Below, in pieces: positions 1 through 8,427 of a stretch of DNA of 64,000 nt. The DNA is from Thermoanaerobacterales bacterium (lineage in GTDB: Bacteria; Bacillota; Thermosediminibacteria; Thermosediminibacterales; Tepidanaerobacteraceae): assembly GCA_012840135.1 (NCBI GenBank), contig DUMA01000038.1, positions 1 through 64,000 of the forward strand, written 5' to 3'. The translations under genes were made by a program, and so were the position numbers. The notes beneath the pieces were generated by a model. The model did no database searches, was not told where the DNA came from, and worked only from the letters and a program-made list of their open reading frames with translations. Position 1 is the first letter of the stretch. Every line of letters starts with the position of its first letter.

Positions 1-146
1 AACTTATAGCCGAAGCCGCTCTTGCCATAAAATTGGAGTGCACTGCCGAAGAACTGGCTGAAACCATCCATGCCCATCCCACCCTTTCGGAAGCGGTCAT
101 GGAAGCTTCCTTTGACGTGCTGGGAGAACCGGTTCACAAGATATAG
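1..146 (+). CDS. Dihydrolipoyl dehydrogenase (E3), C-terminal end only
   Basis: The window opens inside a gene read from base 3 to a TAG stop; 47 residues are visible. They contain HAHPTLSE, the C-terminal dimerisation-domain motif that holds the catalytic His-Glu pair of dihydrolipoyl dehydrogenases, and end shortly after, as in the family. E3 reoxidises the lipoyl group of 2-oxoacid dehydrogenase or glycine cleavage complexes using FAD and NAD+. A second, complete E3 gene lies at 38.8 kb, so this genome has at least two. Which complex this copy serves cannot be seen because its upstream neighbours are outside the window. Confidence 0.85.
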   Translation, partial: LIAEAALAIKLECTAEELAETIHAHPTLSEAVMEASFDVLGEPVHKI

Positions 147-154
147 AAACAAAA

Positions 155-187
155 AAAAGGGGGGGATAGTGATCTCCCCCTTTTTAT
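155..187 (+). terminator. Rho-independent terminator after the E3 gene
   Basis: A-rich run, GGGGGGA stem, short loop, TCTCCCCC stem and a T run, starting nine bases after the stop codon. It separates the E3 gene from the next unit. Confidence 0.85.
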
Positions 188-213
188 ATTTTTATATATT
201 TTACATTTCTATG

Positions 214-242
214 TTGATACTTTTATGATTTAACGTTATTAT
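214..242 (+). promoter_or_regulatory. Probable sigma-A promoter for the zinc-ribbon gene and ptsI
   Basis: TTGATA (214-219), a 17-base gap and TATTAT (237-242). It is the only good match in the 188-base space between the terminator and the next gene. Confidence 0.5.
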
Positions 243-334
243 ATTATAGAGAAATTGGATTTAAGGCGCTTAAAGTTTCAAGAATTAAATTAAAATTGGA
301 TAGACATAAACCAACTTTGAGAGGGGGGATTTAA

Positions 335-649
335 GTGACCTCCAGAATGGAAGCCGAACTTTTTTGCCTTCACTGCAATAAGGATACGCCCCATACGGTA
401 ACCTATGTCGGAAACACATTAAAAAGCATTAAATGTACCCAGTGCGGCAACGAGATTGAAATAAGAAGAGAAAAGCTCCTGGGAAACTATGCGGTAGACT
501 TTATAGAGAGAATCCTGACAAAACCATACAGGATGACAAAAGAACTGGAAGGGGATATTAAAAAGTTTATTCTTTCCTTGCCCATCAGGATTATTACCAA
601 ACCGTATCGCATTGTAAAAGAAGTGGAAGATATCATAAAAAAGGATTAG
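335..649 (+). CDS. Small zinc-ribbon protein with an internal repeat
   Basis: A 104-aa protein starting at GTG behind a GAGGGGGG ribosome-binding site. Residues about 11-40 hold two CxxC knuckles (CLHC and CTQC), the signature of a four-cysteine zinc ribbon. The second half holds two copies of a roughly 20-residue unit built around TKPYR (about residues 61-80 and 86-104), predicted helical and lysine-rich. Similar small proteins of unknown role occur in clostridia. It sits 17 bases ahead of ptsI and should be co-transcribed with it. I cannot assign a function; binding to nucleic acid or to a partner protein is possible. Confidence 0.75.
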   Translation: MTSRMEAELFCLHCNKDTPHTVTYVGNTLKSIKCTQCGNEIEIRREKLLGNYAVDFIERILTKPYRMTKELEGDIKKFILSLPIRIITKPYRIVKEVEDIIKKD

Positions 650-666
650 ATTAAGAGGGGGTTAAT

Positions 667-2391
667 ATGATAAAAGGGATTGCAGCATCGCCTGGTATAG
701 AAATAGGAAAAGCTTATGTACTAAGGGAACACAGTATTACCATAAATAAAAAAAGTATTGCGGAAAACACGGTAGAAAATGAGATAAATCGCTTAATAGA
801 AGCCATAGCAAAGTCAAAGATTCAGATAGAGAAAATCAAGGAAAGAGCCGAAAGAGAAATGGGACGGGATAAAGCTGAAATCTTCGGAGCACATCTGATG
901 GTTCTGGAAGATCCGGTTTTTATTGATGAGATCAAGTCGAAAATAAGAGAAAATAGGATTACTGCAGAAAATGCCGTTTATATTGTTTCGCAGAATTATA
1001 TTGAGATGTTTAAAAACATGGATGATGAATACTTGAAAGAGAGGGCTTCGGACGTTAAGGATGTAAGCGAAAGGATTATAAAAAATATCCTGGGAGTGCC
1101 TATCGAGTCCCTGGCGGATATATCTGAAAAGGTTGTCGTGATTGCAAAAGACCTGACTCCTTCGGATACGGCCCAGATGAATAAACAGAATGTATTAGCT
1201 TTTGCCACCGACATGGGAGGGCGCACGTCCCATACTGCCATTATGGCCAGATCTCTGGAGATTCCAGCGGTAGTTGGACTCGTTGATATTACCAGTCAGG
1301 CCGCTGACGGAGATGTGGTGATAGTAGATGGCAACAAAGGAATCGTATATATCAATCCCGATGAAGATAAATTGAGAGAATATGAAAAGCTAAAACAGGA
1401 TTATGTAAAATACAGGCAGGAACTCAAACAATTGAAAAATCTTCCGGGAGAAACCAGGGACAAAGTTCGTAGGGTAGAACTTTCAGCAAATATCGGCACT
1501 CCAAAAGACGTAAAAGGGGCTCTCGAAAACGGAGCAGAAGGTGTAGGCCTCTACCGCACAGAATTCTTATACATGGACCGGGAAAACCTTCCTACTGAAG
1601 AAGAACAGTTTGAAGCATATAAAGAAGTGGCAGAATCTATGGCTCCCAGGCCCATTATCATAAGGACTCTGGATATCGGCGGCGATAAGAAACTTCCTTA
1701 CCTTGACATGCCCGATGAACTGAACCCTTTCCTGGGCTGGAGGGCCATCCGCATGTGCCTGGACAGACCTCAGATTTTAAAGACGCAGCTCAGGGCAATA
1801 CTCCGGGCCAGCCACTACGGCAATTTGAAGATCATGTACCCAATGGTTTCCAGGGTTGAAGAGATAAAAAGGGCCAATGCCATCCTTAAAGAAGCAATGC
1901 AGGAGCTTCGAGCGGAAGGTATACCGTTTGATGAAAAACTCCAGGTGGGAATCATGGTAGAGATACCTTCAGCCGCTGTGATAGCCGATATACTGGTCAA
2001 GGATGTGGATTTCTTCAGCATAGGCACCAATGATCTGATTCAGTACACCTTGGCTGTCGATAGAATGAACGAACACATTTCGAATCTGTATGAACCTTTG
2101 CACCCGGCCGTGCTGCGACTCATAAAAAACGTGATTGATGCTTCCCATAAAGCCGGGAAATGGACGGGCATGTGCGGAGAGATGGCGGGAGATGTGACCG
2201 CAGTTCCGATATTACTGGGCATGGGACTGGACGAGTTTTCCATGAGCGCATCCTCCATCCCCCAGGTGAAAAAGATAATACGGTCTCTTTCCTATGATGA
2301 AGCAAAACAGATAGCAGAAAAGGCATTAAGCCTGGAAAGGACGGAAGAGATAAGGGAGATGGTGGAAGGGGTAATCGTAAGGATAAAATAA
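667..2391 (+). CDS. ptsI: PTS enzyme I (phosphoenolpyruvate-protein phosphotransferase)
   Basis: A 574-aa protein of the usual length for enzyme I, which takes phosphate from phosphoenolpyruvate and passes it to HPr in the cytoplasm, the first step of sugar uptake by the phosphotransferase system. In order: N-terminal HPr-binding helical part, phosphohistidine swivel domain with GGRTSHTAIMAR (His189, the same number as in E. coli) and a C-terminal PEP-binding TIM barrel with the GMCGEMAGD motif (Cys503). ATG start with GAGGGGG eight bases upstream. ptsH is not adjacent, so HPr must be encoded elsewhere. A hairpin and T run follow at 2434. Confidence 0.97.
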   Translation: MIKGIAASPGIEIGKAYVLREHSITINKKSIAENTVENEINRLIEAIAKSKIQIEKIKERAEREMGRDKAEIFGAHLMVLEDPVFIDEIKSKIRENRITAENAVYIVSQNYIEMFKNMDDEYLKERASDVKDVSERIIKNILGVPIESLADISEKVVVIAKDLTPSDTAQMNKQNVLAFATDMGGRTSHTAIMARSLEIPAVVGLVDITSQAADGDVVIVDGNKGIVYINPDEDKLREYEKLKQDYVKYRQELKQLKNLPGETRDKVRRVELSANIGTPKDVKGALENGAEGVGLYRTEFLYMDRENLPTEEEQFEAYKEVAESMAPRPIIIRTLDIGGDKKLPYLDMPDELNPFLGWRAIRMCLDRPQILKTQLRAILRASHYGNLKIMYPMVSRVEEIKRANAILKEAMQELRAEGIPFDEKLQVGIMVEIPSAAVIADILVKDVDFFSIGTNDLIQYTLAVDRMNEHISNLYEPLHPAVLRLIKNVIDASHKAGKWTGMCGEMAGDVTAVPILLGMGLDEFSMSASSIPQVKKIIRSLSYDEAKQIAEKALSLERTEEIREMVEGVIVRIK

Positions 2392-2433
2392 AATAACCAA
2401 TAGTTATATTAAACTGACAGAAATATTTTAAAG

Positions 2434-2459
2434 CGCTTCATAAAAGAAGCGTTTTTTTG
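2434..2459 (+). terminator. Terminator after ptsI
   Basis: CGCTTC, a six-base loop, GAAGCG, then seven T, 42 bases after the ptsI stop. Confidence 0.85.
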
Positions 2460-2841
2460 TGCAAAAGATAGATAATATTAAAATAGTTAATTTCAAAAAT
2501 AAAACCATTGATATTATCAATATGAAAAAACATATTACGTAAACAATCTATTATGAATAGGTATAACGAAAAATAGAAAAAATGAATTTCTAAAATATTG
2601 ATGGTGCTAAAAATAAAACAAAATCTTTATATATATTAAAGACTGATTCAAACCATAATAATTTAGCATAGGAGAATTTATACACGTATTTTTGGGGTTC
2701 ATTTAAAAATTTTTTTATATAAAAGAAGGAATTATAAATTTCATGTAGAATATATAAATATAAATAAAAAATAAAATAAATGATTTCAAAAAATAGGAAT
2801 CATATTAACTAATAATAAAATAGATAAAGGAGAAAACGAAA
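2460..2841. other. AT-rich intergenic region ahead of the IclR gene
   Basis: About 380 bases, very AT-rich, with no credible reading frame. It holds one clean palindrome (2507-2521, listed separately) and several AT-rich stretches that could serve as promoters, none clearly better than the others. It ends in the AAAGGAGAA ribosome-binding site of the regulator gene. Confidence 0.6.
2507..2521. promoter_or_regulatory. Candidate operator palindrome upstream of the IclR regulator
   Basis: A perfect 7-1-7 inverted repeat, ATTGATA-T-TATCAAT. IclR proteins bind short palindromes and often control their own gene, so this is a plausible autoregulatory site. It is 320 bases upstream of the start codon and AT-rich sequence produces such repeats by chance, hence the low confidence. 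Confidence 0.25.
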
Positions 2842-3615
2842 TTGAACGGGAAAATTGAGCAACAATCTTTTATACAAGCACTTGTAAAAGGATTAAGCGT
2901 ATTGGAATGTTTTGAATCGGATTCAGAAGAATTGGGTGTGCAGGACATAAGCAAAAAGATAGACTCGCCTGAAGCCACAGTATACAGAACCTTAAGCACC
3001 CTTGAATTTAAGGGCTATGTCATACAAAACCCCGAAACTAAAAAGTACAGGCTGAGTTTGAAGTTTTTAATTTTTGGAAGTAAAATGAAACACATCTTAA
3101 AATGGCAAGAAAAAGCTAAACAACTGATGTTAGAGTTGAACGAAAAATGCGGGGAAACTGTAAATCTGGCTATAAGAGAAGATGATAAACTTGTATACCT
3201 TGATAAAGTTGATTGCCGTCACGTGCTGCGCCCGAATTTTAAAATAGGAGTGCGTTATCCCACATATTGTACTGCTTTAGGAAGAGTTTTGCTGACGGTA
3301 TTCCCCGAAGAAGCTTTAGATTCTCTGTTCACTACCCCCCTTGAACCTTTAACACCTTATACAATTACCGATCTAGAAAAAATAAAAGAAAAGATAAGGG
3401 AAATAAAAAAACAGGGTTATGCCATTGATAACGAAGAATTTTGTCTTGGCGTAAGATGTGTAGCCGCACCGATTAAAGGTTTCGGGGGCAACACAGTGGC
3501 TGCAATTAGTGTTTCTATACCGACTATAAGAATTGAAAGTGATGAAAAGATGGAACATATCAAAGACCTTGTGGTAGCAACCGCAAAAAAAATTTCCGGC
3601 GAATTAAACTTTTAA
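2842..3615 (+). CDS. IclR-family transcriptional regulator
   Basis: A 257-aa regulator starting at TTG with AAAGGAGAA upstream. The N-terminal winged helix-turn-helix (about residues 8-70, with SPEATVYRTLSTLE as recognition helix) is followed by an IclR effector domain (about 80-255, with YCTALGRVLL and a VRCVAAPIKGFGG segment near the end). IclR proteins sense small carboxylic acids or aromatics and regulate the neighbouring catabolic operon. It precedes the 4-hydroxybutyrate island on the same strand and is its likely local regulator. The gamma-butyrolactone regulator BlcR of Agrobacterium is also an IclR protein; that parallel is inference. Confidence 0.92.
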   Translation: MNGKIEQQSFIQALVKGLSVLECFESDSEELGVQDISKKIDSPEATVYRTLSTLEFKGYVIQNPETKKYRLSLKFLIFGSKMKHILKWQEKAKQLMLELNEKCGETVNLAIREDDKLVYLDKVDCRHVLRPNFKIGVRYPTYCTALGRVLLTVFPEEALDSLFTTPLEPLTPYTITDLEKIKEKIREIKKQGYAIDNEEFCLGVRCVAAPIKGFGGNTVAAISVSIPTIRIESDEKMEHIKDLVVATAKKISGELNF

Positions 3616-3741
3616 TTTTTTATCTTAAACTTTCAGAAAAAAATATTATTCGTGAAAAATATATCAAGCGACGCAAGTGCCATTACATGGCAAAATTATA
3701 ATATTTATAAATTGCAACGTATTTGGAAAGGAAGTGAATTT

Positions 3742-4296
3742 ATGATGAAGGAGATCAGGATTCACGGCAGAGGTGGTCAGGGATCTGTTGTCACTGCGGA
3801 ACTGTTTGCAATAGCGGCCTTTGAGGATGGAAAATACAGCCAGGCCTTTCCTTACCTTGGTGGAGGTGGAGAAAGAAGGGGAGCCCCCGTCCAAGCATTT
3901 GCAAGGATTAGCGATAAACCTATAAGATTGCGCAGCAAGATACATTATCCCGATTATATTATCGTTCAAGATTTAACCCTCTTAGAAAATGTCAATGTTT
4001 TTGAAGGGATTAAGCCGGGGGGATTGGTGCTTATCAACACTGAAAAGAAAGTGGACGGCTATGATTTTCCCGAAGATATCACAATAAAAACCATTCCTGC
4101 AACAAAAATCGCTCTCGAAGTTTTAGGTCTGCCCATAATGAATACAGCCATCATGGGGGCTTTTGCTGCGGCTTCCGGGGAAATAAGAATAGATTCTATT
4201 ATAAGAGCTATCAAGAATCGTTTCCCCGGAGCACTGGGGGAGAAAAATGCCGTTGCAGCAAAAACCGCATACGATATGGTGCTGAGCAGCAATTAA
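3742..4296 (+). CDS. 2-oxoacid:ferredoxin oxidoreductase, gamma subunit
   Basis: 184 aa from the first of two adjacent ATG codons, behind GGAAAGGAAG; an open frame runs further upstream but lacks a ribosome-binding site. The start MMKEIRIHGRGGQG is the typical beta strand and glycine loop of the gamma (catalytic-domain III) subunit, followed by PYLGGGGERRGAPV. The subunit works with beta, delta and alpha, encoded next, to oxidise a 2-oxoacid to acyl-CoA, CO2 and reduced ferredoxin, or the reverse. It opens a four-gene unit in the order gamma-beta-delta-alpha. Confidence 0.92.
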   Translation: MMKEIRIHGRGGQGSVVTAELFAIAAFEDGKYSQAFPYLGGGGERRGAPVQAFARISDKPIRLRSKIHYPDYIIVQDLTLLENVNVFEGIKPGGLVLINTEKKVDGYDFPEDITIKTIPATKIALEVLGLPIMNTAIMGAFAAASGEIRIDSIIRAIKNRFPGALGEKNAVAAKTAYDMVLSSN

Positions 4297-4326
4297 AATA
4301 CAAAAATCATTTAGGAGGATATGGGA

Positions 4327-5211
4327 ATGGTAGAGAACATGGAATTACTTGCACCGGGGCACAGAGCCTGCCCGGGCTGCGGAACTGCCATAGCCACCAG
4401 GCTCATACTAAAAGCTACGGGAAAAGATGTTATTGTCGTTACCTCCACCGGCTGTCTGGAAACCTTTACATCTCCATACGGCCAATCCGCATGGGAAGTG
4501 CCGTGGATACATTCTCTCTTTGAAAACGGGGCGGCTGTAGCTTCTGGTGTCAAAGAGGCCCTAAAGGCAAAAGGAAACAATCATACCAAAGTTGTGGTTA
4601 TCAGCGGAGACGGAGGTTCTTTTGACATCGGTTTTGGGGCTATTTCGGGAATGTTTGAACGGGGTCACGACATAACTTACATATGCTATGACAATGAAGC
4701 TTATATGAATACTGGAGTTCAAAGGAGCAGTTCAACTCCGTATGCTGCGACAACTACAACAACCCCCGCGGGTGTAGCATCGTACGGCAAGCTGGAACCC
4801 AAGAAAGACATGCCATCTATAGCTCTTGCGCATGGAATCCAATATGTAGCAACCGCATCCATATGTTACCCTCAGGATTTGATTAGAAAAGTAAAAAAAG
4901 CAATCTCAATTAACGGTCCCAAATACATACAGGTTCATGTGCCGTGCTGTATTGGCTGGGGATTTGACCCCAGTGAAACCATAGAAGTTGGAAGATTGGC
5001 AGTCGAAACCGGACTTGTTCCAATTTATTCAATTGAAAAAGGAAAGCCGATGGAAGTTAGAAAAGTTTCAGATAGAAAGCCTGTGGAAGCATATCTCAAA
5101 AAGCAGAATAGGTTCAAACATCTATTTAAGGGAGAAGAGTATAAAGAAGTAGTTGCGCAGCTCCAAAAAATATGCGATGACAACTTTGAATATTTCGGAT
5201 TAGCAAAATAG
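4327..5211 (+). CDS. 2-oxoacid:ferredoxin oxidoreductase, beta subunit (TPP-binding)
   Basis: 294 aa. Two ATG codons lie close together; the second (4327) is eight bases from AGGAGG, the first (4321) only two, so the second is preferred. The N-terminal GHRACPGCG and later cysteines are ligands for a 4Fe-4S cluster; GDGGSFDIGFG and the following NEAYMNTG bind thiamine diphosphate and Mg2+. The NTGVQRSSSTPYAATTTTTPAG stretch closely resembles pyruvate oxidoreductase beta chains, so pyruvate or a short 2-oxoacid is the likely substrate. The exact acid cannot be read from sequence. Confidence 0.93.
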   Translation: MVENMELLAPGHRACPGCGTAIATRLILKATGKDVIVVTSTGCLETFTSPYGQSAWEVPWIHSLFENGAAVASGVKEALKAKGNNHTKVVVISGDGGSFDIGFGAISGMFERGHDITYICYDNEAYMNTGVQRSSSTPYAATTTTTPAGVASYGKLEPKKDMPSIALAHGIQYVATASICYPQDLIRKVKKAISINGPKYIQVHVPCCIGWGFDPSETIEVGRLAVETGLVPIYSIEKGKPMEVRKVSDRKPVEAYLKKQNRFKHLFKGEEYKEVVAQLQKICDDNFEYFGLAK

Positions 5212-5253
5212 TAAAAGATGCTTAATTTTGATACAAAAGCGAGGTGTTCACAC

Positions 5254-5511
5254 TTGAAATTGACTGTAGGTGCTGTAGTTAAAGCGGGCACTTCGAAAGT
5301 TAATAAGACCGGTAATTGGCGTTCTTTTCGGCCTGTAGTAAATAAAGATTTATGCAATGGGTGCGGCATATGCACGTTTTTCTGCCCAGACAGCAGCATA
5401 CAAATAACTGAAAAGAAAAGCAATATTAATTATGATTACTGTAAGGGATGCGGAATATGCGCAAAAGAATGCCCGCAAGGGGCGATTAAAATGGAGGAAG
5501 AGAGGACATGA
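5254..5511 (+). CDS. 2-oxoacid:ferredoxin oxidoreductase, delta subunit (2x[4Fe-4S] ferredoxin)
   Basis: 85 aa from TTG, chosen because GAGGTG stands seven bases upstream; an in-frame ATG at 5218 has no ribosome-binding site. Two ferredoxin motifs are visible, CNGCGICTFFCP and CKGCGICAKECP, each with CxxCxxCxxxCP spacing, so it should carry two [4Fe-4S] clusters and move electrons from the beta subunit to free ferredoxin. The start GAVVKAGTSKVNKTGNWR is typical of delta chains. Its TGA overlaps the ATG of the alpha gene, so the two are translationally coupled. Confidence 0.92.
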   Translation: MKLTVGAVVKAGTSKVNKTGNWRSFRPVVNKDLCNGCGICTFFCPDSSIQITEKKSNINYDYCKGCGICAKECPQGAIKMEEERT

Positions 5512-6686
5512 GCAAAAAAGCCGTTATTGAAGGATCTATGGCTGTTGCCGAAGCTGTAAAGGCATGTAGGCCTAAAGTTATTTCCGCATATCCCATAAGC
5601 CCTCAAACACACATTGTAGAAGATTTGGCAAAAATGATTGCAGATAAGGAATTAGACAGTACTATGGTGCGGGTAGATTCGGAGTTTTCGGCAGCTTCGG
5701 TAATATGCGGAGCCAGTGCTACTGGAGTAAGGGCATATACCGCATCATCATCCCAGGGCCTGTTGCTGATGACAGAAGTTTTGTTTAACACAGCGGGGAT
5801 GCGTTTGCCAATAGTGATTACCGGTGTTAACAGGACGATTTCTGCTCCGATAACTATACAGCCTGATCATCAAGACACGATGACCTTAAGAGATGCGGGG
5901 TTAATACAACTTTATGTGGAAAACAGCCAGGAAGCTTATGCCACTCACATTCAGGCTTTCAAAATAGCAGAGGATAGAGAAATTCTTCTTCCCGTAATGG
6001 TTTGCATGGATGGATGGATTTTAACCCACTCCTTTGAACCCGTTGAAATATATGACCAAGAATTGGTGGATAAATTCCTGCCAGAATATGACCCGTTGTA
6101 TTGCCTAGACCCGGAGAAACCTATTACTTATGGTTCGTATGCGGACAATGAAGTTATGGAATTTAGATACATGATGCAGGAAGCCATGGAACGGGCCAAA
6201 GATAAGATTCAAGATGTGGCGTTGGAGTATAAAGAATTGTTCGGAGAATATTACGGAGGTTTGATTGAGGAATACAGGACTGAAGGTGCCGATGTAATAG
6301 TTGTTGCCATGGGTTCGGTCTTGGGGACAATCAAAGATGCTGTCGACGAAATGAGAGAAAATGGCCAAAAGGTCGGTGCAATCAAGGTAAGAAGTTACAG
6401 GCCTTTCCCGGCTGAGGAATTATACAACGCAGTAAAAGATGCAAGTATTATCGCGGTGCTCGATAAGAGCTTATCTATAGGACAGGGCGGTCCGCTTGCA
6501 ACCGATACAAAAGCGGCATTTTACAACAAAAAAGCTCCAAAAGTTGCTAGTTTTATGGCAGGCCTGGGAGGCAGGGAAGTTACAAAAGAAACGATAAAAA
6601 ATATAGTTTATAAGTGTAAAAAGGCACTAGAATTGAATATAGTTGCTGATATGGAATTTGTAGACCTTAGAAGAGAGATAATATGA
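5508..6686 (+). CDS. 2-oxoacid:ferredoxin oxidoreductase, alpha subunit
   Basis: 392 aa, starting in the ATGA overlap with the delta gene. Contains AYPISPQTHIVE, the substrate-side motif of PorA-type chains, then TASSSQGLLLMTEVLF and MRLPIVITGVNR of the pyrimidine-binding domain, and a C-terminal transketolase-like domain II from about residue 250. Length fits PorA (about 390 aa). It completes the enzyme; neighbours suggest that it links the island to ferredoxin and acetyl-CoA metabolism. Having beta before delta and alpha last differs from the common gamma-delta-alpha-beta order. Confidence 0.93.
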   Translation: MSKKAVIEGSMAVAEAVKACRPKVISAYPISPQTHIVEDLAKMIADKELDSTMVRVDSEFSAASVICGASATGVRAYTASSSQGLLLMTEVLFNTAGMRLPIVITGVNRTISAPITIQPDHQDTMTLRDAGLIQLYVENSQEAYATHIQAFKIAEDREILLPVMVCMDGWILTHSFEPVEIYDQELVDKFLPEYDPLYCLDPEKPITYGSYADNEVMEFRYMMQEAMERAKDKIQDVALEYKELFGEYYGGLIEEYRTEGADVIVVAMGSVLGTIKDAVDEMRENGQKVGAIKVRSYRPFPAEELYNAVKDASIIAVLDKSLSIGQGGPLATDTKAAFYNKKAPKVASFMAGLGGREVTKETIKNIVYKCKKALELNIVADMEFVDLRREII

Positions 6687-6890
6687 ATTTTGGTTTAGTA
6701 ATCGCATTATGCCCATAAAATTTGTATCAAATAATACCACAGACATAGATAAAAGTGAGGTGATATGGTCGAGAAAAAAATTATTAATGAGATATTTTAT
6801 TGAAGGAGGTGGTAAGTACGAAGGTTTTACTAACATTAATTTAATAAAATATTATTAAAAGTTATTAAAATTAAGCAAAGGAGGATTATT
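6687..6890. other. Short intergenic region with possible vestigial leader reading frame
   Basis: 204 bases between the alpha-subunit gene and the hydrolase gene. A 12-codon frame (6765-6803) follows a GTGAGGTGAT ribosome-binding-like site, and another AAGGAGGTG stands at 6803-6811 with only a few codons after it. These look like leftover translation signals. No terminator is evident, so the hydrolase may be read from the same transcript. Confidence 0.35.
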
Positions 6891-7703
6891 ATGTCTAAAC
6901 CCGTTTATAAAATTAATGTGTTACATGTTGCTGACTTGGGATCTATTGATGCGAGTTTTTTGGTAAATAAATATAACCCTGGAGAAAAAATGCCAGTTCC
7001 TACATATTCTTATCTTATTACTGGTGATAATATTCCTCCCATGTTAGTGGATACAGGAGTTAAAGAAAGCCAACTTGATATTATGCATAGATTAGGAATG
7101 ACTGCAACACAGACTCCTGAGCAAACATACGAAGCACAACTGGCTAAATGGGGATACAAGAAAGAAGATATTAAAGTTATACTTCATACACACCTCCACA
7201 TTGACCATGCTGGTAATGATGATATGTTTCCAAATGCAAAAATTATAATGCCCAGAAGGGAACTTATGTTTTCTGTTGCAGATATTATGGATGCACAGTA
7301 TCCTCCGGAATATATAACATACTTAGTACAGCAAATACATGTTCCCGGCAAGGTAAGATTAATTGATAATGATGCTGAAATAGCTCCGGGTATCATCCTC
7401 GAAATTACAGATGGCCATACTTGGGGAAGTATGAACATTAAGGTCAATACAAGAAAAGGTTTGGCCATTATATGTGGAGACGTTATTTATGATGAGATTT
7501 TACAGTGCCGGAAAAACCCCATGTACCCTGAGATAGAAGCACATAATAAGTATGAAATAGAAGCTTTTGGAGATAGATCAACAGGTAATTACTGGAACTT
7601 ATGGGCTGCAAAAGCTGCTGTACAAAAAGTTGTTAGAGAGGCGGATGTAATTCTTCCAATTCACGATCCATTAGTTGTTAAAAAATACGGATATGAAATT
7701 TAA
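6891..7703 (+). CDS. Metallo-beta-lactamase-fold hydrolase, lactonase-like
   Basis: 270 aa, ATG start behind AAAGGAGGATTATT. The zinc-binding motif is H101-x-H103-x-D105-H106 in the segment HTHLHIDHAGN, with further metal ligands expected at DGHTWGS, GDVIYDE and the IHDP near the C terminus. The layout matches the N-acyl-homoserine lactonase/gamma-butyrolactonase branch of the superfamily. Next to a 4-hydroxybutyryl-CoA dehydratase, opening gamma-butyrolactone to 4-hydroxybutyrate is an attractive role, but substrate prediction in this superfamily is unreliable. No signal peptide, so cytoplasmic. Confidence 0.85.
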   Translation: MSKPVYKINVLHVADLGSIDASFLVNKYNPGEKMPVPTYSYLITGDNIPPMLVDTGVKESQLDIMHRLGMTATQTPEQTYEAQLAKWGYKKEDIKVILHTHLHIDHAGNDDMFPNAKIIMPRRELMFSVADIMDAQYPPEYITYLVQQIHVPGKVRLIDNDAEIAPGIILEITDGHTWGSMNIKVNTRKGLAIICGDVIYDEILQCRKNPMYPEIEAHNKYEIEAFGDRSTGNYWNLWAAKAAVQKVVREADVILPIHDPLVVKKYGYEI

Positions 7704-7748
7704 ATAATATATTAACAAAATAATAAAGTATTGAATTGATATAATGAT

Positions 7749-7795
7749 ATAGCCTGCAGCAAGTTGGTTTATTTTTAAAGTTTGTTGCAGGCTAT
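7749..7795 (+). terminator. Long hairpin after the hydrolase gene
   Basis: A 14-base-pair stem (ATAGCCTGCAGCAA with TTGTTGCAGGCTAT, one G-U pair) around a 19-base loop, 45 bases after the stop. Only a short, broken T run follows, so it may be a weak terminator or an RNA-stabilising structure that tunes the operon rather than ending it. Confidence 0.5.
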
Positions 7796-7835
7796 AATCT
7801 CTTTTAACCTAAATGGAAAAAGGGAGGATTAAATT

Positions 7836-8298
7836 ATGTTAAAAAACGAGAAATGGAAAATATATACAAATAATGATTTTATACAGAAGTCAATCAACGA
7901 GGTTGTTCTCAGTGTATATTATTTGCATTGCGAGATAAATATAATATTCCTGACAATGTTTTTAAGTCTGCTTGTGGATTTGGAGGTGGAATTGGTCTGG
8001 CCGGGGAGGAAACTTGTGGAGCTTTTTTAGGTGGTGCTATGGTAATAGGTTTTTTGTTTGGGAGAAGTTATAAAGAAGTTGGTAACATATTGAAACTAAG
8101 AACGGTTTCCGAGTATAGAAGAAGATTGAAACAAAAGTTCGACATAGAATACGTAAGTTTTAATTGCGAAGACATTCAGAAGGTATTAATGGGCAAAGGC
8201 GGATTTAAATTATTTAAAACAGAGGAACTTAAAATTTCGATTCTTTAGGTGGTCATACAGATAAGTGTCCAGATGTTGTAGGTAAAGCAGCAAATTAG
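7836..8298 (+). pseudogene. C_GCxxG_C_C family redox protein, broken by two frameshifts
   Basis: A good start (AGGGAGG then ATG) opens a frame whose first 18 or so residues look normal; the frame then slips, and the next frame gives RGCSQCILFALRDKYN followed by ACGFGGGIGLAGEETCGAF, the hallmark of the small C_GCxxG_C_C proteins. A second slip near 8240 is needed to reach DKCPDVVGKAAN before TAG at 8298. Read across both slips, one protein of about 150 aa with all the family cysteines appears. Intact relatives are thought to be iron-sulfur or redox proteins. Two separate slips argue for a dead gene and against a sequencing error, but raw reads would decide. Confidence 0.75.
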
Positions 8299-8427
8299 GT
8301 TATAGAAGTTATTGAAGATATAATAATACATATCGTTTATATTTATAACTTGTAAGGTTTAATAAAAAAATATGTTTTTTATTAGTATAATATACTCTGA
8401 TGCTATTTTAAGGAAGGTGTGTTATAA

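Noticed and set aside
6765-6803. 12-codon leader peptide before the hydrolase
   Set aside because: A ribosome-binding-like site is present, but no attenuator structure or regulatory codon run follows.
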